Assembly: GCF_000346465.2 (NCBI RefSeq)
Contig: NC_034015.1
Location: forward strand, 16,725,510-16,789,509
DNA: 64,000 bases
Direction: 5' to 3'
Source: Prunus persica
Lineage: Eukaryota > Streptophyta > Magnoliopsida > Rosales > Rosaceae
A program made the translations under genes and the position numbers. The notes beneath the pieces were generated by a model. That model saw nothing but the letters and a program-made list of their open reading frames with translations, did no database searches and was not told where the DNA came from. Position 1 is the stretch's first letter. The number at the start of each line of letters is the position of its first letter. Of this stretch, positions 1 to 11,323 are shown one piece after another.

Positions 1-699
1 AGATGCATCTTTGCCTTCCTTCCACTTGAGATACCACAGTAGGACAATTAGTTGAATCCTCATACTCTTCCTATACAAGATGCAATCATTGGGGCATGCG
101 TGCATTTTCTCATAACTCAGCCCCAATGCACACAAAGTCTTTTTAGCCTCATACATGGAGGTTGGTATTGTATTTCCTTCTGGAAGCAAATCGCCTTGAA
201 GTATCAATAATTCTGTAAAACAGACATCACTCATCCCATGTTTTGCCTTCAAATTATACAACTTCACTAATGCCGATAACTTCGTGTACTTTCTACAACC
301 AGGGTACACTGGTTGATCTCCATCCCCAATCACATTGGCAAACTCATACGGATCCGAACCAAAATCACCAAAATCATTATCATCCATATCAATTTCTTCA
401 GACACAAAACTGTACCTACTATGGCCATCATCTTCTTCAACATTTCTGCTAGCATTAGTAGTTGCTTCCCAAGGTTCTCCGTGAAATGTCCAATTCTTAT
501 AGCTTTGGTCAATTCCATTAAAGTATAAGTGATCCCTTATAATTCCAACCCCAAACAACTTCAAATTAACACATTTAACACATGGACAACGGATATGTGT
601 TGTAGTTAGAAGATTTTCTACAGCAAAGTTCAAAAATGCTTCCACCCCAAACTCATATGCCTTCGATCTTCTATCCGAGTGCATCCATGACTTATCCAT
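1..699 (-). CDS. TNP2-type CACTA transposase, N-terminal part (cut by window edge)
   Basis: Read leftwards from the ATG at 699, the frame stays open to position 1 (233 codons). It begins with the plant transposase-associated domain (MDKSWMHSDRR..., then a Cys-rich IRCPCVKC motif near residues 39-46) and continues into the start of the TNP2 domain (GMSDVCFTELL, then HACPNDCILYR). This protein would cut the DNA ends of the CACTA element. The ending is odd: between about 20 and 70, the expected EYEDSTNCPT sequence is in another frame while the flanking RWKE-like motif returns to the original frame, so two compensating indels are likely. A 5' UTR with a splice donor (CCT|GTAAGT, minus strand) lies near 1510-1525. 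Confidence 0.85.
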   Translation of the reverse strand, partial: MDKSWMHSDRRSKAYEFGVEAFLNFAVENLLTTTHIRCPCVKCVNLKLFGVGIIRDHLYFNGIDQSYKNWTFHGEPWEATTNASRNVEEDDGHSRYSFVSEEIDMDDNDFGDFGSDPYEFANVIGDGDQPVYPGCRKYTKLSALVKLYNLKAKHGMSDVCFTELLILQGDLLPEGNTIPTSMYEAKKTLCALGLSYEKMHACPNDCILYRKSMRIQLIVLLWYLKWKEGKDAS

Positions 700-720
700 C
701 TCCGACACTATAACCTATTA

Positions 721-1600
721 TCTATAATAAAGTGAAAATACAAGCAATGACCATCACTATAGCAGATTATACAATGATCTAATCGCAAGTAATAAACAAC
801 AGAGACGACGGGTTTTAATCAAAAACAGACGTATTTGGCATATATAGACGACGGATTTTCAACAGACGTCGTCTATTATACGTAATACAAACGACGGTTT
901 ATGAAAAAACCGTCGTGTATAAGTAATACAACGACGGTAGTTTAAAAACACCGTCGTGTAATCGTCGTCGTACGCCTTAAAATTCGTCGTGTCTCAGTTT
1001 ATTTTCAAGAACACAAAACCCATTAAGAACACAACATATATATGAAACCAAGCAAGAAACCAACATATACATGAAACCAAGCATGAAAACAATAAATCCA
1101 TTCCCAATTCAACATAACATAGGGTGATTAAAAGATACGACAAAATTAAATCCATTCCCAATTCAACATAACAGATAATGTAATCCATGAACCCATTAAA
1201 CAGAAAATCCATGAACCCATACCTATAAGCATTGGTGCACTTTGCACCTTCTCCAGAGCGGAAAATGACAAGATCAAATAAAGGTGTCCTTTTGCTGGAA
1301 ATCATTTGGAAGTTGGTGATGTGTCTTTTTGTGTTGATTTCCAGCAAAAGTACACCTTTATTTGATCTTGTCATGAACCCATTAAACAGAAAATCCATGA
1401 ACCCATACCTATTTCCAGCAAAAGTACACCTTTATTTGATCTTGTCATGAACCCCTTTAACAAAACAACCTAATATCATTCAATGAATTTACAAGGGGAA
1501 GATAGGGTTTGTACTTACAGGTTGGACGAGCTCACAGATTCGACGAGCCTGGAGAGTGCAACTTTTAATTAGAGCAGAAGTGAGAGAGCGAAATGTTATG
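721..1600 (-). other. 5' leader/promoter side of the TNP2 gene with 37-bp repeats
   Basis: No convincing coding sequence. CGTCG-type motifs fill 800-1000. A 37-bp sequence occurs at 1337-1373 and again, identical, at 1411-1447, and inverted with one mismatch at 1266-1302, so 1266-1373 can fold into a hairpin with a 34-nt loop. A second direct repeat (catgaacccattaaacag...) lies near 1187-1227 and 1373-1411. The apparent 134-codon minus-strand frame here is produced by these repeats. Confidence 0.7.
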
Positions 1601-2853
1601 TCGCGTGAAATCTGAAATTTTAGGTTTCAGGGATCAAAGTATAAGAATAAGAGCCAAATCTAAAAAAATTTAGGTCGCGCGAAAATTTTTAGAGCGCGCG
1701 CGTTATAAAACGTCGAAAGAAAAACCAAGGCGAAAGTTCTACAAGTACCGACGTAAATTTAATATTCCACGACGGAAACTTCATTTTTCGGATTAAGAAC
1801 GTAAGGCCGTTCATTTTTCGGATTAATTTTAAATTTATTTTGAATTTTTTATATAACGACGACTGAAAAACCACGTCGGTGTTAAGAAATTAAAGACGTT
1901 GTAAATTATATAAACCGACTTACATATTAAAATAACGTCGTTTAAAGCGTAAACCATGTCGTATGTTTTACTGTACGACGTAAAATATGTATTCCACGAC
2001 CCAACCACCGTCGTTAAAAATTAATACACTAAACCCATAAAATTAAATTATACAATTTAAAAAATTAAGTTTATAAAAGGTTTTATGGTTTTAAAGCCTA
2101 ACATATACCCTAGACTACCCAAAAATTATACTTTAAAAATAAACCCCAATAAATAACAACCCTAATCTCTAAACCCTAGACTCTAAACCCTAAACCATAA
2201 AACTAGAAGTGATTTTATGACTCATCAAAACAATTTTGTTTTGGATGGTCATTTTAAATTTTTGTTATTCAAAATGAATTTTTTCAAGGTTTATGTGGAA
2301 GAAAATATATCAATGACTTCATAGGAGTTGACTTTTCAATTTTCTGATTTATTTTATATTTATTTTGAATATTTTGATATAAAAATAATAAAATATTCTT
2401 ACCATACAACAAACCACGTCGGTGTTAAATAAATTGTAGACGTTGTAAATTGTAATAGACTACTAAGTCGTTAAAATGACGTCGTTAAAATGAGAAACCA
2501 TGGCGGCTATTTAACTATACGACGTAAAATATATATTTTACGACTTAACCGCAGTCGTTACATAAACGTCGTCGATTATACCCTGAACCCTTAAGAAATT
2601 GAAGATATTGTAAACCATTAACGACTCAATTGTTCAAAGAACGTCGTCTAACTATTTTTTTACGTCGTATTTGTTTAAAACACGCAACAACAAAATACGA
2701 CGGTTATTGACTTTATTAGGTCGTTGGAAAAGTATTACACGTCGGTTAAGCAATTTGTATGTTTGTTTTTTTTTTAATTTAAGAAAACCTCAACAAATTT
2801 TTACATTACATATTATAGAGAAAATTGGTACATTATACATAAATATCAAGTGT
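1601..2853. other. Intergenic DNA inside the CACTA element
   Basis: This stretch lies between the two element genes. It has CGTCG/CGACG motifs at roughly 20-30 bp spacing (1680-2030 and 2410-2760), separated by an AT-rich block. A short run at 2164-2200 resembles degenerate plant telomere repeat (several AAACCCTA-like units). No gene is seen. Confidence 0.6.
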
Positions 2854-5800
2854 TCAATAATTGCCCTGTTTAATAATTTGGAAAACAAACTCTGCCCATT
2901 CATTCCGGACTTCATCAATGGCTTCTTGGGGGTATGAAGCTTCCTGGTTTCCCTTGGCATACTGCATAAACAATGACTATTAGGGTTTATAAATAAAAAG
3001 AAATTCAATCACAGACGACGATATTTTTCATAACCGACGTAGTATATCCATTCAACGACGTTAATTTTACACGACCGTCGTTGATAATACAAAAAACGAC
3101 GTGAAATGTATGAAGGTAATTTCTTCTTACCTTATTCTCAAACCCCAAGGAAGGATCCATGATGATGTCCCTCATGAAGCGCATTACATAATACCCGCAT
3201 TCGACATTGCTGGGTTGCTTTGGTGTGCCTGAGAGAGTTTTCCAAATTACATTTTTACGTCCTGCTCGGGCTATGTGGGTATTATATATTTTTAAAGCAC
3301 TGTTCACGATGTTTTTGGCCTCTTCATCGACCACACGATTTCCTGGCAGAGGATCCAGAAAATAGACGGTTTCTCTCTTTGCTCTTACAATCAGCAAAAT
3401 CCAATGACGGCTGCACAAAATTAATATAAAAACGACGGTTATTTACAAAAACGACGTATTATAGTATTTCACACGACGAAGTAAAGTAGCTAACGACGAC
3501 ATTATATATTTATCACGACGATAAATAAATACCGACGTGGTTAGTAGTTTCAAACGACTAAATAAAATAAAACACCGACGTGGTTAGTTTATAAGCTGTC
3601 ATTTATTGAAAATCATAAAAACAAAATCCTAAGGAGACTAACCCTGGATTGTAAGGCATCATGAAAATCTGTTCACCGTCTGTCTTCTGAAGTCGAGCTG
3701 CTACGAGTCGTGATCTTTCAGTTATTGTGCCAGAGTTGGCACTAACTGTAGCAGGGTCGATAAAGCCAACCATACTGCACATATTGGCTTTTTTCAAAAC
3801 ATCGTGTAAGTACCTAAACAAATAAAATAATATAAACAAGTCAGCACACAAAACACGACGGTTATGTATAAAAAAACGACGTATTATAATATTTCACACG
3901 ACGTACTGAAATAGATGAGGACGTTATAATATATTTATCACGACGGTTGTTAGTTAAGACGACGTGGTTAGTTAGTTAAGACGACGCAATATATAAACCA
4001 ACGAGTTATTATTTTAGAAGTACAAACCTCATATATACAGCCAATACAGTAGCTCCAATTTCTTCCATGCCTGCAAATTGTGTAATATCTTCAGGCAGGA
4101 GGAAGGTATCGCGCTCACCACCAAACACCTCCTTATCAATTGTAAATTGGACTGTCTTATCCTCAAGCAGGAGTGTCGTTTCCACAAAACGACAAAGGGT
4201 TTTTAAAGAAGATGGCGCCTCCATTTTTGAATAAGCACCAACTTCAATAACCTGTTTAAAGAAATAAAAAAAATGACGTGGTAATTCAATAAAGACGACG
4301 GTTTAAGTAATAAAACGTCGTCTTAAAAGTATTTAAACGACGGTGAAAAAACTGTCGTGGTAATTCAATAAAGACGACGGTTTTATGAATAAAGCGTCGT
4401 CTGAAACCATTTAAACGACGGTGCAAAAACCGTCGTTTAAATATTTTATTACGTCTTAAAAAAATTCCGCCGTCTAAGTTTTAAACAAACGACGGATTAA
4501 ATAAAAATATCGACGTCTGAAATTTTGAAAAACAAATAAAAAAGGCAAAGTTATGTGAACATACCTTGTCGTCATGCTTTTCTTCATCTTCTTTCTCCTT
4601 TTCTTCTTCCTTCTCTTCATCTCTTTTTTCTTCTTCCTTCTCTTCATCTGGCTGATGTTTCCCCATTTTGGCAGTATCATCCTCCAAATGTAGGGATCTC
4701 ACATCACCTCCAGAGCAGCTAGCTTTGTCAGACATTGGATTTTTGGGGCTTTGGCTAATTCTTGGTTTAAGCATGCTTGGATCAAAATTGGGAATTAATT
4801 GGGAAAGCTGACTCAGGAAATGCTCCCTCTCAGCCTCTACCAATTGTTTTGTCCTAGCCTCCATCCTTAAGGCCTCTTCCCTTGCCTTAGCCTCCATCTT
4901 TTTAGTCTCTTCTTGAAGGAGAACTCTTAAACTGTCCTTCAAACGGTCGTCAAAGCTCACCCTCTGTGGTTTGGGCAAATTGAAATATTGCCTTGGGGAA
5001 ACACCAGCACCAACTCCCCTCAGTCTGCCTGGATGCTCGGGGCCCAAAGCCATGGTCAGCACATCATTGCTGCCATCTACTCTGACTTTGCCTTCCGAGA
5101 CTTGTTTCTGCAATTCATCCTAAAAAAAGATAAACAAAAAAACACACGACGGTTATTTATGTACAAACGACGTATTATATAATTTCACACGACGCAATAA
5201 CGTATAAACCGACGTTATTATAACTTATCACGACGGTAGTTATACCGACGTGGTTATTTATTTAAAACGACGAAATGAATAAACAACCGACGTCTTATGC
5301 TATAATTAAAGATAACAGAGTAGTGATTCCTATTTAGACCGTTAACGACGTTTTTAAAAAATTTTCGACGTGGTAATATCATTCACACGACGCGAAAATG
5401 AACCACCGACGTCTTATGCTGTAATTACAGAAAACATAGTAGTGATTCCTATTTAGACCTTTAACGACGTTTTTAAAAACTTTTCGACGTGGTAATATCA
5501 TTCACACGACGAAAAATATAACATACGACGTAATAAGAATAATTCACAGTTTAATAAAAATTTAAAACAGAGTGATAGTAGGCTTACAATTAATTTTGCT
5601 TTCTCTGCCACCTTTGGATCAGGGATGTTACCATGTTTGTCCTGTCTAGCTCTCTTCCATAAGGTAGATCGATCAATTTCTACCCCAGGCATGGTTTCCT
5701 CCAATTGATCCTCCAATCCAGCATATCCTTTTCGAGACAATCGATGATTGTACTCGAGTTTCTCCCTAATCTGTGCATGTTGAGAATGCACAGACTCAAA

Positions 5801-6409
5801 ATCTTTGGATAGCCTTGAAGCTACAAAGGCATCCCATTGTGCTTTCTCTATGAATTTATATGTTTCAGGGGGTTGGCTTAATTTCTCCCTGTCATTGGTG
5901 TATGGAAGGATATAATGCCTCGTTAGTGTAGACTTGAAATCCTTCCATTTCTTGGAAGCAGAAGCTAAAACAGAGGTCTTGCCCCCTTGGCCTACGACAA
6001 AAGCCATGTCAACTGCTTCCCAAATCTGCTCCTTTATATCCTTGGGGATTTGGGACCATTTCTTGTCCACAAGTGGGATCCTGGAGCGTGCCAACACACC
6101 AATATACGACTGCATCTCAATATGTGCTTGGCCAACACCTTTCCCCCTTTTATTGTACTCAACAATTGGCCTCAGTTTCTGAAGCTTTCTCTTCACAACA
6201 CGAGGCATTGTGCTCATACCTCGACCAGTCTTTGAATCATCTGAGATTGTTGTCTGGCTGGTTTGTTCTGTCTCAGCAGATGATGAAGCAAACTTCATCT
6301 TCTTCGAAGACTTCATCTCCTTCGAAGACTTATCTTGAGGAGCTACCATTCCAAGCTTCTTGGAGCCAGAATCCTTAGTTTGTTGTTGAGAAACCATTTT
6401 AACAGACAA
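2854..6409 (-). CDS. CACTA-element protein: Transposase_24 domain fused to Ulp1-like (C48) cysteine protease
   Basis: Six minus-strand exons can be read with GT-AG borders at about 5588-6409, 4565-5119, 4028-4251, 3643-3813, 3131-3411 and 2854-2950. Two ATGs, at 6409 and 6397, could start it. The first exons encode a basic, Ser/Lys-rich N-terminus and a plant Transposase_24 region. Next comes a charged coiled-coil-like segment ending in Glu/Lys repeats. The last exons form a SUMO-protease-like C48 fold with apparent catalytic His (HWILLIV), Asp (FLDPL) and Cys (VECGYYV), and end with the family tail EVRNEWAEFV. Triad and frame look intact, so an active product is plausible. All its introns are filled with the element's CGTCG motif array. 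Confidence 0.85.
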
Positions 6410-7930
6410 AACTGCAAGTGAAAATATTTCAGGAAAACATTAAGAACACAAACGACGGTATTAAAAAAATACGACGTATGATATGATTTTAGACGACGCA
6501 ATGAAATAATCTCAGACGTAATAAATGTTTAAAACCATTATTTATATAACGTCGTGGTATATATGTTCACACGACGTCAATAGTAATACACCGTCGTGGT
6601 AAACTATTATTTATATAACGTCGTGGTATTTATGTTCATACGACGTCAATAGTAATACACCGTCGTGGTATTAACATTCACACGACGTAAAACAATAAGA
6701 TATTTTGTCGTCTATATTAGATACCAACCCTAGTTTCTTTTTCTTTATATTTTATCAAATAAGGGAAAAACAAAAACCATTGTTCAGCGAAATCAAACCT
6801 GCAATTAAACAAGCATATAAAAAAAGACTATTATTTTAAAAACAACTTTGTCAATTTTCAGACGACGCTAGAACAACTGACGAACCGTCGTGGTCTACCG
6901 TCGTCTTATTTAGTTGATGTAGTTGTCTTCAAAGTTGGAAACTTTCTCTCTTTGTCTGTATATTTTATCAAACTTGGAAAGAAGTAAAATGATTTTGGCC
7001 AGAAAAAAGGTAAAAAGATTTTTCAAACAAAAAACGTATGAGCATGCAAAACAGTAACCAAAATAGTGAAAATGAAAGCTTACCTTTTGCGTGCAATGAA
7101 AGCAAGAGGAAGATGATCGATGTTTAAGTTCAGAGACGACGAAGAAGACGAGAGGAAGACGATGAGAAACTCTGACAATGCTCTGACAAGGAAAAAAGAC
7201 GAAAAGGTTTCTCTGGGAGATTGAAATTTTTAATCGGGTTTGGAAACAGTGCATGTGTAAGTCGAAAAGTTGCTTACATATAAAACCATTTCAAAAAAAT
7301 AATACGGCGGTTACATTTAACTACGTCGTTTTTAACTAAAACGACGCAATATTTTTCATTCGACGTGGAATCATTTCATTTAACGTCGTTAGGTTTAATA
7401 TAACTGACGTGGATTTTAATTTTTAAATTATGAATAGAATTTTTTTTCCCGTGACCTTTCAGTTTATTTTTCAATTACAGTGCGTTATAAATAGAGTTTT
7501 TTTTCCGGAGGAAATTTAAAACGAAGGAAATTAATATTCTGCAATATGTAAAGTTTCTTTTTTGGATGACAGATTTAAATAAAATAAGAATATAAAAACA
7601 ACAAATGTGTAAGTCAAGTAGACGAAAAGTTGCTTACATATAAAACCATTTCAAAAAAATAATATGGCGGTTACATATAACTACGACGTATAAATTACAA
7701 AATACGACGGTACATTTAACTTCGGACGTGGTAAATAAATACGACAGTAGTTTGTAGGTACCGTCGTAGTAAACTCAAAAATTAAAGTACATAAGTAATA
7801 ACTCGCGTCATGGTATATTATTTAACACGTCGTTTTTATTAATTTACCGACGTGGATTTCTGTAATATACGTCGATCATACCGACGTTGATTTTACAATT
7901 TAAACGGCGGTTTTTTTGTAAGGACCGCCG
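6410..7930. repeat. CGTCG-motif array, upstream region of the protease gene
   Basis: Dense short motifs of the form ACGACGG or CCGTCGT, alternating with AT-rich spacers, run through 6440-6720 and 7290-7930. The gap at about 6880-7260 is likely the 5' leader of the minus-strand gene, since it has a possible splice donor at 7082 (minus-strand AAG|GTAAGC). No gene is seen on the plus strand. Confidence 0.75.
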
Positions 7931-8034
7931 TTGGTTTTAAAAATTTATTCTATAAATTTGTCGCTTTCATTCATTTTCGGTTTACATTTAAGGTTCCAAG
8001 TTCTTCCTCTCTCAGTCTCTCATGTCTCAAAGAT

Positions 8035-8520
8035 AATAATTTGGATGTTTTCTCAAAGAGAAATTGAGCTTACTCGCATCAAATATATGTCCACAAGAAG
8101 AAGCTTGTCAACTAGCCTTCTCACTTCCTTGATCAAGCCTGATAGGACACTTAGTGCTTCTGAATACTCCTTGCTTTCCATCAAAAGAGATGCAAGCCTG
8201 GCCTCCACTCGCTGTCGAAGGAAAGTTCGCTTCTCAGGGAAATCTGAAGATCAGATGTGCCTGATCCTCTGCTTGATTTTCTTGCCTAAGAAGATCCGTC
8301 GGATTTATTGTGATAGCCTCTTCCTTTATCCGTAGAGCTTCAGAAGAAGAAGATGGGTTTCAAGAATGCGATAAAGAATAGAAATGGCTTCAGATGGCCT
8401 CTAAAGCATGAGCAATTGAATCAGTAGTTTCTGGGAGATATGATGAAGACATTGTCAATGCTTTGAACTACACAAGTCCTGCAGAAAGATATGCTAAAGA
8501 AACTGAAACAACGGCGGTTT
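8035..8520 (+). pseudogene. Degraded coding fragment, probably host sequence captured by the CACTA element
   Basis: A block without CGTCG motifs sits inside the terminal array. It translates to protein-like sequence in two plus-strand frames. One runs through REIELTRIKYMSTRRSL and RCRRKVRFSGKSED. The other, from about 8255, runs through ASSFIRRASEEEDGF and on to VVSGRYDEDIVNALNY and SPAERYAKETE. There are stops near 8369 and 8407 and at least one frame change. The composition looks like a conserved helical protein, but I do not recognise the family. Because it sits between motif arrays and lacks a complete frame, capture of a host gene fragment is the best reading. Confidence 0.5.
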
Positions 8521-9539
8521 TCTGTTCTACCGTCGTCTTTTCTCGTCGTCTATATTAAGTTACGATGGCGGTAGATTTATAATTACCGACGTAGATTATT
8601 TTGTTAAACGTCGTTAAGTGTACTACAACCGACGTGGATTTTAATTTTAAATTATAAATGGAGTTTTTTTTCCCGTATTCTTTCAGTTTTAGTTTTCAAT
8701 TCCAAAGCGTGATAAATAGATTTTTCTTTCCCGAGGAAATTTAAAATGAGGGAAATTAATGTTCTAGAATTTGTAAACTAACACGACGCAATATTTGCAA
8801 ATCTGTGTCATCTGTTAAGATTATGATGTGGAACAGAGTTCCATCTGGTAAGATTTCGTAACCCTTGGGATCTCAGACAAAACTGATTATGTCGGCGGTG
8901 TTCTATATAAACCGTCGTGGTTATTTCAATTCTTGTCATTAAGTAGATCTACCGACGTAGGATAAGAAAATCAAAGAAAAAAATTGTTAACAAAAATTCT
9001 TATTAAGACGACCGTTAAAATTAAAGGTACGACGTATAAAATGAATAAATACGACGATAAATTTTATTGTACGATTTAAAGATAACGTAGTAGAACTATA
9101 CGAGAATGACGTCGATATATTTATATTTTCCGTCGTTGTAAATTAATTTAATACGGCGATATTTTGTATTTTAAAGCCGTGGATTTGTTTGTAATTATAC
9201 GGCGTCTTATACGAAAACCTCGTCGTCTTATTTTATGAGTAAAAACGGCAGTTTTTATTGAAATCGTCGTCTTTACTTTCTACGTCGGTCGATTCATAAC
9301 TTCTGCCGTTCTTTGTTGGCATTGATTTTACACTGCGGAAATCTGTTTCAAATAGACGTCGGTTGTTTAATTATGTACGTCGTTGTTTTTGAACAGCCAT
9401 TTGAAACTCCATTTTTTAGTTGTCTAAGGTTGTATTACACGACGGTGTTTTTAGAACCGTCGTCTTTTTATAAACCACGACGGTTTTCACTTAGACCGTC
9501 GTTGTTTTCTGGTCGTCTTTTTCACTTTTTGTAGTAGTG
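8521..9539. repeat. Right subterminal repeat array and terminal inverted repeat of the CACTA element
   Basis: More than thirty CGTCG/CGACG-type motifs occur in both orientations, for example cgacggtg...accgtcgtc near 9439-9470 and cgacggttttc...accgtcgt near 9477-9504, so many neighbouring pairs are palindromic. The array ends at the terminus gtagtagtg (9531-9539). These are inferred to be transposase-binding sites. Confidence 0.85.
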
Positions 9540-11095
9540 TCTCTTTACTGCCTGTACCTTTATGGGAGAGCATCACATGTTTAGCTGTTTGTATACTGTA
9601 AAGATGAATCATTCATGAGCTTTTGAACAAGTACCATTACAAGAAGTTGTGTTAGCTCTTTTGTTAGACATTACAGCAAGGGCAGCTTGCCAGTCAGTCT
9701 TTCGTACACGATGTCATACGAAACGCAAGTGCTTTTTAGCAAACGCATGAGTAAATTAACTAAATATTAATGTTTGTATCTACTGCGTTTATCCATGTAA
9801 GCATTGATGATTAATTGGAAAGGAATTGCACTTTACAGATTCATTAGTAATATCAGATTTGCCATCTCAATGCCACAGTCAGGTTTGAGCATTTAAAGAG
9901 TATAGCCATGCGGCTATATACTTTCTAAATACATTGGAATTTTTTAAATGTATAGCTGGGTGGTTATACTCTTTAAGTATTATACCCATAATAGGTGAAT
10001 TACAAGTTATATTATTGCATAATAGGAACTTATATAAAAATGCATTTATAAAAGTTGGGTATATTATTTGAACAATAAGTAAATTGATACTAGGTACATT
10101 ATTTTTAGTAAAAGAAGTAATAGGTACGTTATTTTTTAAACTTATATTTATAAAATAATAAAATAATAGATAATTAATCACATATACTTCATAAATTAAT
10201 AAATTAAAACTTTTTTTTATTAAATTAACTGATTAGGTATGTTAAATATGAATTTATTGTTAAATTTTAAAAGGATTCCAAATTAATTCCTATATCCATT
10301 TGGAGATCTTTCCAAATTCAACATGTGTCATTAGTTACAATCTATTAAAATTTGTTTCTATATTGGTTCCTACATTAATTAAAAATATATATATAATAAT
10401 AGCTTAGTTGGGGGTATTTTAGGAATTGAAAAAGTACAATAAATTCGATTCTGCACTTGATTAGGTAACTTTTCGAGTTGGATCCTAGTCATCGGGTTTT
10501 ATTTATAAAAAATAGGATTTCATTCAAACAAAAATAAAGAGAAGAGTTGTAGTTGAGGAAAAATGACTTTGAAGGGGTTAAGCTAAATTTACAATTTTTT
10601 TTTTCTTTTCCATTTATATTTATTTAAACAAAAAATGCTAAAACTTCTTCTGGGTACTTGGAGAAGAAACTTATGATGAAAAGCCAATTATTAAAATAAA
10701 GCATGCTTTTGGATGCCAATTATCATTGAAACCATAACTTAGCCTGCAAGAATAGTATAGTCCCATGTCGGCAGACGGTTTCCAAGCCAAAGTTGTCAAA
10801 TGATGAGATGATGAAGGAGCATCAGATTCAGATGGGAGATTAGCCATTATGATTAAGCAGCATTTATAAGAAAATTGATCACTTAATCACAACATTCTCC
10901 CTCATAATTTCATCACTTTTGAATTCTCAATCTCGAGGAGGAGTAGTAACAAAAACTTATAAATATCTCTTACACATAGGTATCTTCCAACTGCACGGAG
11001 GTGGGTAAGTGTCACGAGCGTTAACTTACTTGAAATCTTATCTTATCCATGGACCATGGACCATGCACCATGCACCAACATACACTTGTCGTGTC
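9540..11095. other. AT-rich intergenic DNA between transposon and dehydrin cluster
   Basis: No gene is seen. Two diverged copies of the agtatagcc...ggctatact palindrome (see 27297-27840) occur at 9897-9922 and 9950-9973. The rest is very AT-rich (10000-10700). The last few hundred bases presumably belong to the distal promoter of the first dehydrin. Confidence 0.6.
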
Positions 11096-11099
11096 ACAA

Positions 11100-11218
11100 C
11101 ATTGCCACGTGTTTCAGTAGTTAACGTGGCACTATGATATGAAATCAGTATCCAGGTATGGGTAAGAATTTAGCCTACATGCACATCATGCATGCCTTTA
11201 CGTAATTGCCTATATAAA
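11100..11218 (+). promoter_or_regulatory. Dehydrin 1 promoter: two ABRE/G-box elements and TATA box
   Basis: ACGTG cores lie in gccacgtgt (11104-11112) and taacgtggc (11122-11130). A TATA box tatataaa is at 11211-11218, about 105 bp before the ATG. ACGTG elements of this kind bind ABF/AREB bZIP factors, which predicts induction by ABA, drought or cold. Confidence 0.75.
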
Positions 11219-11323
11219 CCACCCCCAATTCTCCATCCAATCCAAGACAACTTACACTTTCTACTCAAAAAATCAATCTACAATCTCTATTTGTTTCTTT
11301 GTGTTATTGTGTGATCTTTGAAA

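Larger units (their letters stand above)
1..9539 (-). mobile_element. CACTA (En/Spm) DNA transposon, right part; left end outside window
   Basis: The right terminus ends in gtagtagtg at 9531-9539, the reverse complement of the CACTA-family terminus CACTACTAC. Inside are two minus-strand genes typical of plant CACTA elements: a TNP2-type transposase (1-699, continuing off the window) and a Transposase_24/Ulp1 protease gene (2854-6409). Non-coding parts are crowded with short motifs around CGTCG/CGACG, resembling the subterminal repeats bound by TnpA-type proteins. The 3-bp target duplication cannot be checked because the left end is missing. At over 9.5 kb with largely open genes it may be a recent or even autonomous copy, although the transposase shows a local frame disruption. 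Confidence 0.93.

Noticed and set aside
994..1398. A 134-codon minus-strand frame with membrane-like segments
   Set aside because: It is generated by the direct and inverted repeats in the transposase leader region, with no domain or conserved motif.
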